From Seminavis robusta (taxonomy: Eukaryota; Bacillariophyta; Bacillariophyceae; Naviculales; Naviculaceae): a stretch of DNA of 22,976 nt. This document shows positions 8,572 through 19,365 of the stretch, piece by piece. The translations under genes were made by a program, and so were the position numbers. Position 1 is the stretch's first letter, and each line of letters opens with the position of its first letter. A model generated the notes under the pieces. The model was not told where the DNA came from and did not search any database. It was given only the letters and a program-made list of their open reading frames with translations. The stretch is from the NCBI GenBank assembly GCA_903772945.1, contig CAICTM010001766.1, positions 1-22,976 on the forward strand. Direction: 5' to 3'.

Positions 8572-11039
8572 GTGCAAAGAAAACGAGCAAGAACCCCGAG
8601 TTTTGTTCCAAGACGCAGTCGCTTCATTTTTGTTTCGATATTAGCAATCACCAAACAAATCAACGCGCACCATTTCTACTTCTACATGGAATTGTATTAT
8701 TGAATGTAACATTAAGATATCATTATAAGAAAGTTTTGTTTCAATGCAAAGCATGCATCGTAGAGTTGTTCCTGTCACCAGCTAGCTAGCGCTGAGTACC
8801 CCAAGTTAGATTGCTTCGATTCCTCGATTCATTCGTATGGATTTGGAATGGGTTGTTTGATGCGGTTCTACCAGCTAGCTACTACTAATGAAGAGCGAGT
8901 GCAAAATGACATGCAAGTCTGGGATCCCTCTCAGGAGCTTTGAGTCCGCTCCGGAGTTTGGCGCCAACAGCAAACAGAACAATGATCATACTACAGTACT
9001 GCTGCCGATGCGCGGCTGGAGGAAGCAGGTGTTTACTTTCCGGGCCCAAGGAAGTCTCCAGACGAGTTGACCCATTATGGCAAGTTTTAGCTGCGTCTTC
9101 TGCTTGGACACGGTACCATTGTTTCTGCTGGCCAAGTTCCAAGTTCACTCATGCATTCTTCTCTGTTTTAGTATCGATCAAGAAACAACGAGCAGAATAG
9201 GAGGAGTGGTAGCTACTATGTAGCTATCCCCTGCTACCTGCTACCGGTACATGTACAGTCCTTGCTAGAGCCAGCCAGCTAGTAGTTTGTTCATTAGTAG
9301 CTGTTCATTCTTCCGACGAGCATTGGAAGTGACCTGGTTTTTGCTTCAGAGTGATTAGCCTGTAAGAAGCCGGCCGCCCTTGCAATCTCTTCTTCGTCTT
9401 ACTGTACCGTATGGACAGGCATCAACGGAAGCGTTGTTGTGTTCGCAGTAAAGAGCAATCATGGCATATGATGCAAATCTGCATGCATGCCATATCATAG
9501 AAAATGCGCACTGCAACCTGACCCCTAACGCGGATATTGCACATGATCTACGATCGTGCGAAAGGATGGATTTTGTGAAACAATCCGAGCTGGCTACCGG
9601 CAGTAGTAGTCTACTGTAGCTATCTACTAGTAGAGTAGCTTTCTATCAATTCCCTAGCTAGTGCCTGCTTGATACTATCCCACCCCCTTCGACCTATCGT
9701 GTATCGTGCCCAACTGACTCTACTCGTTGCTTGTGGAGCACTTTGCCAGTTGCCATAGATTTGTAAGACATTCCACATTGTTTTATTCAATTAATTTTGT
9801 TGTCTACGAATAGTACAATAGCACTACATGTAGTATTGGAGTACAGTACGAGAAGAGGTTTTGAGGTTTTGTTCTCGGGTCAAGTGTTCAGGTGGCCGAG
9901 CAAGATTTGAGGAGGTGAACAGGCATCAAGCACCATGACCGAGAATAGAGGGTCTTTAATTAATGAGCCAGGGGCCAAAACACTACTACTGTCAACAGCT
10001 CTATAAAATAGTGGCGGTACATGTACTAGCTAGCTAGCGCAAGCTAGCTGTCTTGCCCTTCAATTGGGTAACTAAGATCTTGTATGGGTTAGAAGACACT
10101 GGTCAAAGTGTGGCAAAGGGAAAGAAAGCAAAGGCAGCCAAGGACTAAACTACTAATAAAACAAGCAATTCCTCTAATCTTCGTTCAACCCGAAAATCAA
10201 CGAAAGAGGCAAGCACTTGCCTTGAAATCTGGAGGGACAAGAAGTGTGGCTCGCAGCCAGGCTGTTGGCTCGCTAGAAGCTGTAGATGGTACCTGCTAGA
10301 AGCGGCCATCTAGCTAGCAAAAGAGTGCCGCTGGTTGCAACGAAGCCCTCGAGATCTCGGTCCTACTCTAGCTAGCTATGCATACATGTAGTACCAGTAC
10401 TCGGTAAAACTGTACCGGTACAAGTATGTCATAGTTTTGGGGTTCCTGTATTGTTAATTATTTTGGGTGCCAGTGCCCCCCCTGGCTACTAGCAGTACTG
10501 TAGCTTGTTGGGGAGGGGGTTTGTAGATTTCAGCTGTTTTGTCCGTAAAAGTTCGTCTCGACGTTGGTTCAATTTGGCGACGAGTGAGGTTCCTTGTTCC
10601 TTAGCTTGGCATGTCCCAAAGAAAGGGGAGTTAACAGCCTTTTGCTTCAAGTCAAAAGACTTCGAAGACAGAATTCTTTGAGAAAAACAAGATTTAAGTA
10701 ACAGTGAATTGGGTTCTGGGAGTCATTGGTGTTCCTTTCTCATTGCTCCAAACCTTCCGATTACTTATTCGTTCATCATTCAATTTGTCCATCGGCGGGC
10801 TCGGCGGCCATTACGATCGAGTAGCTGATCGAGTGTAGCTAGACTAGGTGTGTACATGTGGTGTCGCTCCGCCTGTGGAGTTATCTTGGCTACAAGCAAC
10901 AAGTTATGGCAGACCATAACGGTACCAGAATGCGGGGTTCTAGGCAACTGCGTCCCTGCTTAACTCACAGTTTTTTCATGGCCCCTACCGCTTCCATGCT
11001 ACCGCACACACAGCGTCTTTCTTCCTTCATCCGCCCAAG
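8572..11039. other. Spacer between family members C and D, one possible gene relic
   Basis: About 2.47 kb with no defensible intact gene. A 63-codon plus frame (10108-10299) contains I-P-L-I-F-V-Q-P, which resembles motif 1 of the small family, and could be a decayed extra copy. Palindromes are dense here: GCTAGCTAGC at 8781-8790, TACCGGTA at 9242-9249 and 10413-10420, and long CTAG runs at 10026-10049. Confidence 0.45.
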
Positions 11040-11390
11040 ATGAGCCAACAAGTCCCTACCTACATCTACATTCCCGACAAAAACCGCCCAACGCAACCAG
11101 AAGGTGGGTATGTCGATGCCACAGGCGCCGGGAGAAGCAGCACACTTGTTGCCGTTGCGAGACGACAGCATCCAAATGCGGACAAACTTGAGCGGTGGAC
11201 AACAGGATCACGCTCACCAGACTCCAAGCAAAGAAGCATTTGTGCGTGTCCTCCATCCATTCCGAGACGGCAACTGACTCCACCCCCCCGTATTCCGAAT
11301 CGTTGGGAGTGCTCACAATCGCTCCGAGCACCGGCAGCCACCGCTATCCGAACAGGACCCGAGCACCCTCGACGACACAAGTCCAATTAA
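11040..11390 (+). CDS. Small basic Pro-rich protein, tandem family member D
   Basis: A 116-residue protein starting in the context CCCAAGATGA. The motifs are V-P-T-Y-I-Y-I-P (residues 5-12), L-E-R-W-T-T-G (50-56) and I-P-R-R-Q-L-T (74-80). A second basic box, H-P-R-R-H-K-S, ends the protein (109-115), so the C-terminal module may be doubled. The protein is Pro/Arg/Ser-rich and probably disordered, with no secretion or membrane signal. Frames on the other strand overlap it (11066-11386), but only this one carries the family motifs. The same frame reopens right after the TAA and runs to 11600, so a longer form by readthrough or splicing cannot be excluded. It is convergent with the FAS1 gene, about 380 bases between stop codons. 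Confidence 0.65.
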   Translation: MSQQVPTYIYIPDKNRPTQPEGGYVDATGAGRSSTLVAVARRQHPNADKLERWTTGSRSPDSKQRSICACPPSIPRRQLTPPPRIPNRWECSQSLRAPAATAIRTGPEHPRRHKSN

Positions 11391-11600
11391 TTGGTGAACT
11401 CTGATGAAAGAAGCTTCAAGGGCCCAGCTGTCTCATCTTTCCTCCAGAATATTCAAGGACTTCGAATACCGCGCAGCAACAAAGACTTGAAGCGGTTCAT
11501 TGCATTCCCATGGGCCAAAAGTCCATCAGCGGGGATGTCTGAGGGCGAAGCCACCATCATCCAACGTACATCCGAACCATATGTACCACTAGATAGATGA
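11391..11600 (+). other. Open frame continuing in phase after member D
   Basis: Directly after the member D stop (TAA 11388-11390) the same frame stays open for 69 more codons to TGA 11598-11600. It has no early ATG. The encoded stretch (R-S-N-K-D-L-K-R-F, then F-P-W-A-K-S, then P-Y-V-P-L-D-R) looks protein-like. A good 3' splice site candidate (pyrimidine tract then CCAG, 11431-11447) lies inside. I found no donor that would join it in phase to the end of member D. It may be a fossil extension, an exon of another gene, or chance. Confidence 0.2.
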
Positions 11601-11769
11601 AGTATTGATACGTTTATGGTTGTTACATTTTATAATTTGACTGGCTATAGCTAGGAATAGCAAGGTTTCTTCACAGCTATCTCTTCGCACGCACGACACA
11701 CAAACAACCTTTATAGATGACCAGCTGGTAGTCATCGATGAGTGAGAGTTTTTGTACTGGAGGCCACCT

Positions 11770-14700
11770 CTAAGCACTTGTAGGCGACACAGATGGGAAC
11801 AACGACTTTGCAAGGTCGTCACTTCGTTCAAATAGATCTTGACAAAAGCTTGCCAATCCTGGGAGCTTGGGAGGACAACAGTCAGAAGCGTACGCAAGCA
11901 TGTATTCGTCGCACTCCCATGGGCCAATTCGATCACTAGCAGTGCTGTCATCAGACGGCGCACTGGTCGAGAGCATGTCATAATCAGCCTTTGGTGAAGG
12001 AGGAATCATAATGCTGTCGACAACATGAACAATTCCATTGCTAACTTCAAAGTCGCCCTGAGTAGGAATCGTTTCATTGTTGATCAGCAGAGGGACAAAT
12101 CCAGCTGGCAAAGGCAAATTTGCAGGTGGGATACCAAAGGTTATGTTGGCATTCCCGCGGAGAGTGAGCAATTCAACACCGCGTTGCAAATCCGCCAGGT
12201 AGTACTTTCCAGGAATGAGATGGTAGGACACAAGATCGACTTTATCCTCCTCTGAGAGACCGGCCAAGTAGCCATCAGGGAGGGACGAGAAAGCACCATT
12301 GGAAGGCGCCAGCATTGTATAAGGGCCTGGTTTTGTCAGAACGTCAGATAGATCGGCTGCATCAAGGAGAAGGGCAACAAAATCACTCGTTGCGCCAAGA
12401 TTGGTAGCAAACTCCAACAAGTTTTGCGTAGCGCCAAAGGGAGCAGCAGTGGGCACTGGTTGAGAGGTGACTGGTGCTGGCGATGGGGTCACAGATGGAG
12501 CCGTTGTCACAGCTCCAGATACCGGGGATCCTGTTGGGCCAGTCGTATCGTCCAGTAGCGGCAGAAGAACCCCAGAAAGTTGATGCACCACTCCATTGCT
12601 ACCAATGTCATCGGCTACCACCACGGTTACTGCATTTCCACTGGAGTCTGTCACAGTTACAACGTCTCCATCGACGCCAATTGTTATGGTTCCTCCTTGA
12701 AGTGTAGTCAGAACCATGCCGTCTTCTAGATCCGACGAGAGATAAGTGCCAGCAACCACATGGTATGACAGAGCATGAACAAGAGTTTCTCCTCTCAGAA
12801 GCCTGGCAACTAGGAAGGCTGGAAGCGCATCAAACCCATCCTGATTCGGGGCAAAAACGGTAAAGGGACCCTTTGTGGTGAGAGTGGACGCTACACCCGA
12901 GTCTTTCAAAAGCTGGGACAATTCAACAAGAGAAGGCTCAGAGGCCACCAGTTCCAGCACTGTAGGCAGGACTCCCGGCTGATCGCTCATAAAAGATGAC
13001 GGGGAAAAGGTTTCTTCCAGGGGCATTGTTTCTATGCTTGTGACTGACGGAGATGGTGCCATTGAATCAACCATTGTATCCATATAGCTCGGGGAATCGG
13101 AACCATAAACCATGTCACATCCACTCTCAGTATCCGCCAACTTGAAGAACTGTAGCTCATAATCTGGGATTGCCTCATGGACAAACTCCACCGTTTGCGG
13201 TCCATTTTCAAAGATGGAAATGCCAAGATTGTTGCAGGTGACCATGGTCACCTGAGTGGCACTATCCACTCGGCAGGCTGCGCACTCTCCAGCATAGACA
13301 TTGTCATCCTTGACGTAATTCACCAACATGGTGCAAGTATTAGCGCTTGGATCAGCACAAGCAGCAGTGAAATCAATTGTAACATCCAGGTCGTTGGAAT
13401 AGTCATACTGGTAATTCACTTGTCCTGTAATGCATCCAGTGTCAGGATTTGGGGAGGTATCTTGGAAGGTCCTTTCCACAGCAAAGCAGTCTCCTTCCTC
13501 TGGCAGACCCTGTAGCTGTTCTATGGAAATCATGGATGAAGTCGGATAGGGCACCTCAGTAGGACTACTCGTTGCAGCCGTTGGTGAGGACACTGGTAGT
13601 GTTGTAGGTGCAAGCGTGTCGTACATGTCTCCCGTGGGCATATCTGTGTCTACCAAAGAAGGCTCAAGAGTGTACTCCGGTGACAGCACAGCATTGATCA
13701 CGTGCAGGACACCATTGTTTGCTAAGTTATCAGACGTAGCGATCTCCGCATTGTTGACAGCGCCAAAATCGCTGATGATAATTTCGCTTCCTTCATGGGT
13801 GACCAGTTGCATACCAGGAACGAGATCTTCACTGGTGTAGATACCGTCCACGACGTGATAAGCCAATGCATCACGCATGATTGATTGGTCTGAAAAGGGC
13901 AAATCTGCCACAATAAAGGCCTCGTTTGACGGAGCGAAAACCGTGAAAGGTCCCGGTCCAGCCAGCTCTAGCAACAAACCAGTACTGTTCAATGCAGAAA
14001 CCAGAATGGTAAGTTCGGATGACTTGGCGGCAAGGTCCACAACCGAGTTGCTAGCGGAAGGAGGGAGCAACACCCCAGCCAATCCATGGACCACACCGTT
14101 GCTGGCAAGCTGATCGGCGTCGATAATGGGTGCTCCATTGACATTGAAACCACCTCCGGACGCCACAAATGTAACGTTGGTTCCTTCCAAGGTGGGAACC
14201 GCTAGTCCATCTTCCAGGCTATCCGACAGGATTGTCCCCACGACAACATGATAGGACAAGAGCGATGATAGATGTGACTCCCATTCCGGCTGCAAGTACT
14301 TTTCCAGATCAATGCCCGAAATTTGGAAGGCGACGTCCGAAGGAGCAAAGAGTGTCAACTCTGCTGCGTCAGTGTCCACGGCAGCATCCAATCCGGTAGC
14401 ATTCAAGGCCGCGCTCAGAATACTGTATTCGGGGTCGCCAATTAGAAGCTGGTTGATACTCATGAGTGGCGTGGGCAATCGAGTGGGAGCATCCACTGGA
14501 GGGCCTGTTGGAACAGTGGGAGGCGTCAGGATAAACTCCGCTTCATGAATCACTCCATTGGATGCCAAGATGTCTGCATTATTGATGGAGTTGATGTTGT
14601 TGGCGTTCAATTGAATCGTGGTACCTGCCAAGGTTGGCAACGCTAGTCCCGGTGTTAGACTCCCTGACAGGTACATTCCAGTGACCACATGATGGGAAAG

Positions 14701-17243
14701 AAGACGGGTCAGAGCTTCCACACCTTCTGACATGAGGACTTCTTCGAGATTTTCGGCAAACTCGTTGGTTGGCGCAAAAACAGTGTAGGGACCACCCGTG
14801 GACAAGTCCAGTTCTGTTTCTCCCAGATACTCCAAAAAGGTGGTCAATGTGGGGATCATGGCAGCACGTTCGGGTATAGCATAGAGCGCCGAGGGGGGCA
14901 ACAAGACACCATCCGCAAGGACATGAACGATTCCATTGGACGCCATGATATTGGCAATTTCCACAGTGACATTGTTGATGGACGCGGTTTCCCCGGCTTC
15001 GGTCACGGTAATGCTGTTTCCATTCAATGTTATCGCCATCATGTCTTCTTCCAACTGACTGTCCAAGACTTGTCCAATGATGACGTGATAGGTGAGTAGA
15101 GAAATCAAGTGCATCTCCCAATCCGGCAATAAGAATTGCGTCAGGTTCAATCCCGACTTGATAAAGGCAGCATCGGTGGGTGCAAAGAGTGTCAGAGTGC
15201 TCGTGGTGGCATCGAGAGCCGGGTACAAGCCAGTAGCATTGATCGCCGCAGCCAGCACGGTCAAGTCCTCATTGGCCAGAACAATTTCTCCAATGGTCAT
15301 CATCATGTCAGTTTCATTGGTGGGAGCCATGGAGGGTGTCATGGTAGGAGCAAATGTGACAGTCGGAGGATTGGTGGGCTCGGGTGTTTCGATGACGGGA
15401 ATGAGCACGGTATCGAGATAATGAATGACCCCATTGTTGGCCAAGACATCCGGGCCAATGACGGACGCATCGTTGACTCTGATTTCGGACGATTGTCGAA
15501 TGGTGGCACTCATAATGCGCACTTCGGTTCCTTGCAGTGTCATAAAGGTGGCTCCGTTGATCATTTGTTCGGACGATACCAACTGGGGAATCACATGATA
15601 GGACAATACTTCGACTCGTCCTTCATAGTCGAGAGTATCCAAAATAACCGAAATGGGTACCTTGTCAAAGGCCGCATTAACCGGCGCCAGCAACGTGTAG
15701 GGTCCTTCCATACCAAGCACTCCCAACATGTCATGTGCCGAGAGTAATTCCACCAACGTGCTGACATCGTCATTGACGGTGACAATTTGTGACACTGTGG
15801 TCATGACCCAGGGCGGCAAGAGTAGGTTATCAATGGCATGTAGAATTCCATTGGCAGCGGCGGCATTTTCGGTGACGACTTGAGCGTTGCCATTCAAGAC
15901 CACTTCCGGATCGACCTGTGTCACAAGGACATCCGTACCCTCCACAGTGGGCAATTGTTGTGCCAAACTAAGATCTGTTGTGAGGATGGATTGCAATGGA
16001 ACAACATGATAGGACAGAACGGATGCCAGATGCAATTTCCAGGCGGGTTCATACAACTTGAGTGGCATGGCATCAAAGGCAGCATTGATAGGTGCCCATA
16101 CGGTGAGTGGTCCCGGCATGGAGAGTGGTTGATCAAGATCGGCCAACACGGCGGCATTGACAAAATCGGAAAGATCATTGACTCCCGAAGCCACATCAAA
16201 AATCGTGGGAGCAGGTGCCGGAGTGGGTGCCACTGGTGCCGCAGTAGTGACAACTGGCAAGAGTAGAGTATCGACAGTATGCCAAACTCCATTACTGGCC
16301 ATGGTATCGGTGGACACAAAACTGGCGGCTCCTACAACTCCATTGGGATTGAGACTGAGGGATGTCCCATGCAACGTGGTGACTACCAGGGGCTTGCCGG
16401 TCTCGAGTGTGTAGGCAAATTGGATTTCAGGCAAGACATGGTACACCATGATTCTGAATACAAACAATACAAAAAAACAGAAGAGTCAGACAACGTCACA
16501 TTTTTTCAGTAGCAAAAGATAGGTAGGTTTTGTAATACTCACTGAGTCAATGCATTGGCATCTAGCTGATTCAAAATGGCATCGGGGATTTTGGCAAAGG
16601 CATCATTGGTGGGGATCAGTAGAGTGAGGGGACCTTCTTGACTGAGCGTGGGAGTCAGATCGAACCGTTTGACCAATTCGACAAATCGCGTGAGAGTGGG
16701 ATCCATTTCGGCTTGTTCCAGTAGCGTGAGCGCCATGGTCGGTGGCTGAAGAACGGCATTGATGACATGAACGATTCCATTGCTGGCGGGAAAGTTTCCA
16801 TTAATGATCATTCCCGTGTCTTCAAACGTAAGTGGATCACTCTCAGTGATAGACACGGTCTTGCCGGTAAAGGCCGTGGGCAATGTCAAGTTTTCACTCA
16901 ACGCTGAAGCAGGCCACGGACCAATCAAGACGTGATACGACAGCAGTGCAATCAAGTAGTCTTTCCACGCCGCTTCCAAGTATTTTCCAGGCACTGACTC
17001 GAAGGCTTCATTCTCTGGCGCTAGTACGGTAAAGGGACCTGCCGTACTGTCGTTCAACGCGCCGCCATTCAAACCGGCCAACTCCAACACCGTCGTAAAC
17101 GTCACCAGCGATTCGTCGTTCTGTGCCAATTCGTAGATTGTCAAATTGCCATTACTGCCTTGACCATGACAGACTTGTACTAGTTGAAGTACTTGTAGTA
17201 GTAGTGTCAGACACACTGTCAACGACCGGAAACCTATCATCAT
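11770..17243 (-). CDS. Secreted giant protein with ten fasciclin (FAS1) domains
   Basis: Two exons, 17243-16543 and 16453-11770, join in phase to give 1794 residues. The junction restores A-L-T-Q-I-M-V-Y-H-V, the normal FAS1 core. Residues 1-27 are a signal peptide (hydrophobic L-rich core, likely cut after V-C-H-G). FAS1 domains lie at about 35-168, 173-300, 317-447, 452-587, 619-755, 759-879, 897-1033, 1036-1159, 1396-1533 and 1577-1720. Each has the FAP-x-N/D-x-AF motif or a variant, the [YH]H[VL] motif, and the N-G-[VI]-[VIL]-H end. Pro/Thr-rich linkers sit after domains 2, 4, 6, 8 and 9. Between domains 8 and 9 is a non-FAS1 module with eight Cys (about 1209-1351). The tail has four Cys and no membrane helix. 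FAS1 proteins mediate adhesion in matrices, so a cell-wall, frustule-coat or adhesive role is inferred. Secretion and domain identity are secure. Confidence 0.94.
16454..16542 (-). other. 89-base intron of the FAS1 gene
   Basis: The donor reads CA|GTGAGT (minus strand, GT at 16542-16541) and the acceptor TATTCAG|AA (AG at 16455-16454). The phase is 2: a CA from exon 1 and an A from exon 2 make the Gln codon inside FAS1 domain 2. Removing it joins the two long frames exactly at a conserved FAS1 position, the best evidence that splicing is real. The intron carries in-frame stops. Confidence 0.93.
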
Positions 17244-19365
17244 CTTGCTATATATATTCTATGGACGCTCCGAGTAGAATCCACTGTATGTCACCGGATC
17301 TTTGATAGATAGATACGGAAGGACAACAAGCAACGGAAGAAGCAAGAAATGTGAGCACCTTACAATTTGAATGTGGGAAGGCGATCCTTTCGAAATCCGT
17401 GCCTGGAAATCTACGTGGACTGGGACTCATTTCAGTCACGAGAAGGTAACGGAGCGTTGGAAATAGTCCACACAGGTTCCATTACTTAGTCAAGTTCGGA
17501 AATCAGAGAGTTTTGAATGCGGTGTTTAGAACAACGAGTGCGGAGAGCCAATGCATCGTCACACAATACAAACCATGAAGTGGATTGGATCGTCGGCATC
17601 AACTCTACAGTACGACACTGAGATTGCCTCTACCAAAGAAAAAAGGTACGATACTAGTAGGTAGGTACTGGTACGGTACGATGTAGTCTAGAGGTACGGT
17701 AGAAGAAGCTTTCAGCTTGACTGGAGTGAAATAGCCAGTTCACCAACCCAGGCAGAGTGGAATCGAATCACGGTCTGGAAATGCAATCATCATGCAGCCA
17801 TGCAGAGGGACTACCAAAGCAACTCGCATGAGACAGACAGATCAGTTGCTTTAGGTTGATCCCACCGACTGACTTCACTGACTCGTCTTTGTTTCTGGTT
17901 GCAGATTACAACACACGCACTAGTCTACATGTACCGGCACGTACCGGTACAGAAGAAAACAGCAAACAGAGATAGCGTGGAATGCGTCCTCCACATTGTT
18001 CTTGTCTTCTCTGGTAGCTACGGTACCCTCATCGATACGGTAGATCAATGGTTCGTTTGCATTTCCATCTGGGATGAATCTTAGGAAGTCATCTTCGATG
18101 AAATAAGTGATCTCTCCAGGTAGGAACAATATAATCGAAGGAGGGTTACTAGCTCAGTGAGTGGTTAGAGAGGACTGGGGGGGGGTGGACTCCTGGGGAA
18201 GAGTGGAATTTGCAGAGCCAAAGAAATAGCAGACCAACTGATGGAGGAAAAGGTGTCCATGAAGGAGGTCAGAAAAAGGAGAATGGATCAAAGGGCAAAG
18301 ACAAGCGGTAGAGATCAAAGAGCGCCACGATCGTCCCAATGTCGGGAGCTCATCGTACACGGAGGCACATCATAGCTCGTACCGGTAGGAGCAAACCACA
18401 GAGTAGACCGGGACCATATTGTAGTGCATTCCATTCTACTAAAGGAGTCCATCAGTGCAAGTTGCATTGGCCAGCCAATAAGATTTTGGATCCACAAAAG
18501 CTGACATGGGTCTTGACCGTGTTTTCTGCCAGGACGAGACAAAGTCACAGTTTGTGCTGCCAAATTAAGTTGAGGATGAAGGATGGAGAATGAATCAGTC
18601 TTCTCTTGTTGTTGTTGTTTTTATATCGTACGCTTTCCTCGCGGCTATCGTACATGTTGATTTGGATCAATCCAAGGGGGGGCAGCTCATCAGAAAGGAC
18701 CACAACACAATGGGTATGACTACTTACTACCTATGACATCCGGTAGCTACAACTAACTGAGTTGCACCAACTTGGGGTGGCGACAGTCAAGATGAAGAAA
18801 CCAAAAAGTATGAGCAGATTGAAACTTTTTGGGGCTCAGAGAAGCAGTGCCTTTCAGTCTGTGTCAAACTACATGTAGGAATGCAGTATCGTACGTGTTC
18901 AACTACAGATTGCCAGAAAATTCAATCGAGAAGAATGGGGAAATACTTGCTGGCTGGAATCATAAAAAAGGTGAAATAAAGACGAAACAGAAGTACACTG
19001 TACTCGGCAAAAGACTGAGACTCCATGAATAAAGATTCTGCCAGTTCTAGCTAGGTATGCATAGATACAACGAACAAGCTAATCAATTAATACCAAGTGA
19101 AATGCTCCAGTTGTTCCTTCCAGAAGATCACAGGCTTCTGGCTACTAACAAAAAATACAAGTACAAGCTGGTAGTGACATTCATGGAACACAGTAACAGA
19201 GTTTTCGTGGGTTGCCCGTTACTGTAGTGGTTGAAAATCTATCATCTACGATCCGCGTACGAACTTGTGCATTGCCACCCTTGGGTATATATCTTGAATG
19301 TCCTGTCTCCTTTCGTTCGACCTCTCTTGAACTCAATTTTCCACTGCTAGTTTTACCCGTTACAC
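17244..19365. other. Spacer upstream of the FAS1 gene, no gene seen
   Basis: About 2.1 kb that should hold the FAS1 promoter at its left end and the 3' flank of TIM9 at its right end. On the minus strand an AATATATATAG box ends only about 8 bases before the FAS1 start codon, too close for a conventional TATA box unless translation starts downstream of it. GTAC-rich palindromic sequence lies at 17660-17700 and 17930-17950, with another TACCGGTA at 18380-18387. Overlapping 80-codon frames on both strands at 18315-18593 have no recognisable motif. Confidence 0.5.

Noticed and set aside
8039..8644. 201-codon plus-strand frame overlapping family member C
   Set aside because: It is longer, but it has no family motif and begins upstream of the CA-rich leader. 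The 8182 frame has a near-ideal start context and all three motifs.
12025..16512. Many plus-strand and out-of-frame open frames inside the FAS1 gene
   Set aside because: They are shadows of a well-supported 1794-residue gene and follow its GC and repeat structure.
17245..17262. TATATATA box as the FAS1 core promoter
   Set aside because: It ends about 8 bases before the start codon, leaving no room for a transcription start and leader. It may be coincidental AT-rich sequence.
18141..18180. tRNA-like D-arm sequence (TAGCTCAGT...GGTTAGAG)
   Set aside because: It looks like an A box, but the following bases are a G run that cannot make an anticodon arm. There is also no GGTTCGA-type T loop at the right distance, and the acceptor stem does not pair.
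18315..18593. Overlapping 82-84 codon frames on both strands
   Set aside because: The minus frame has a vaguely protein-like stretch (M-D-S-F-S-R-M-E-C), but I see no domain, start context or neighbour link that supports a gene.
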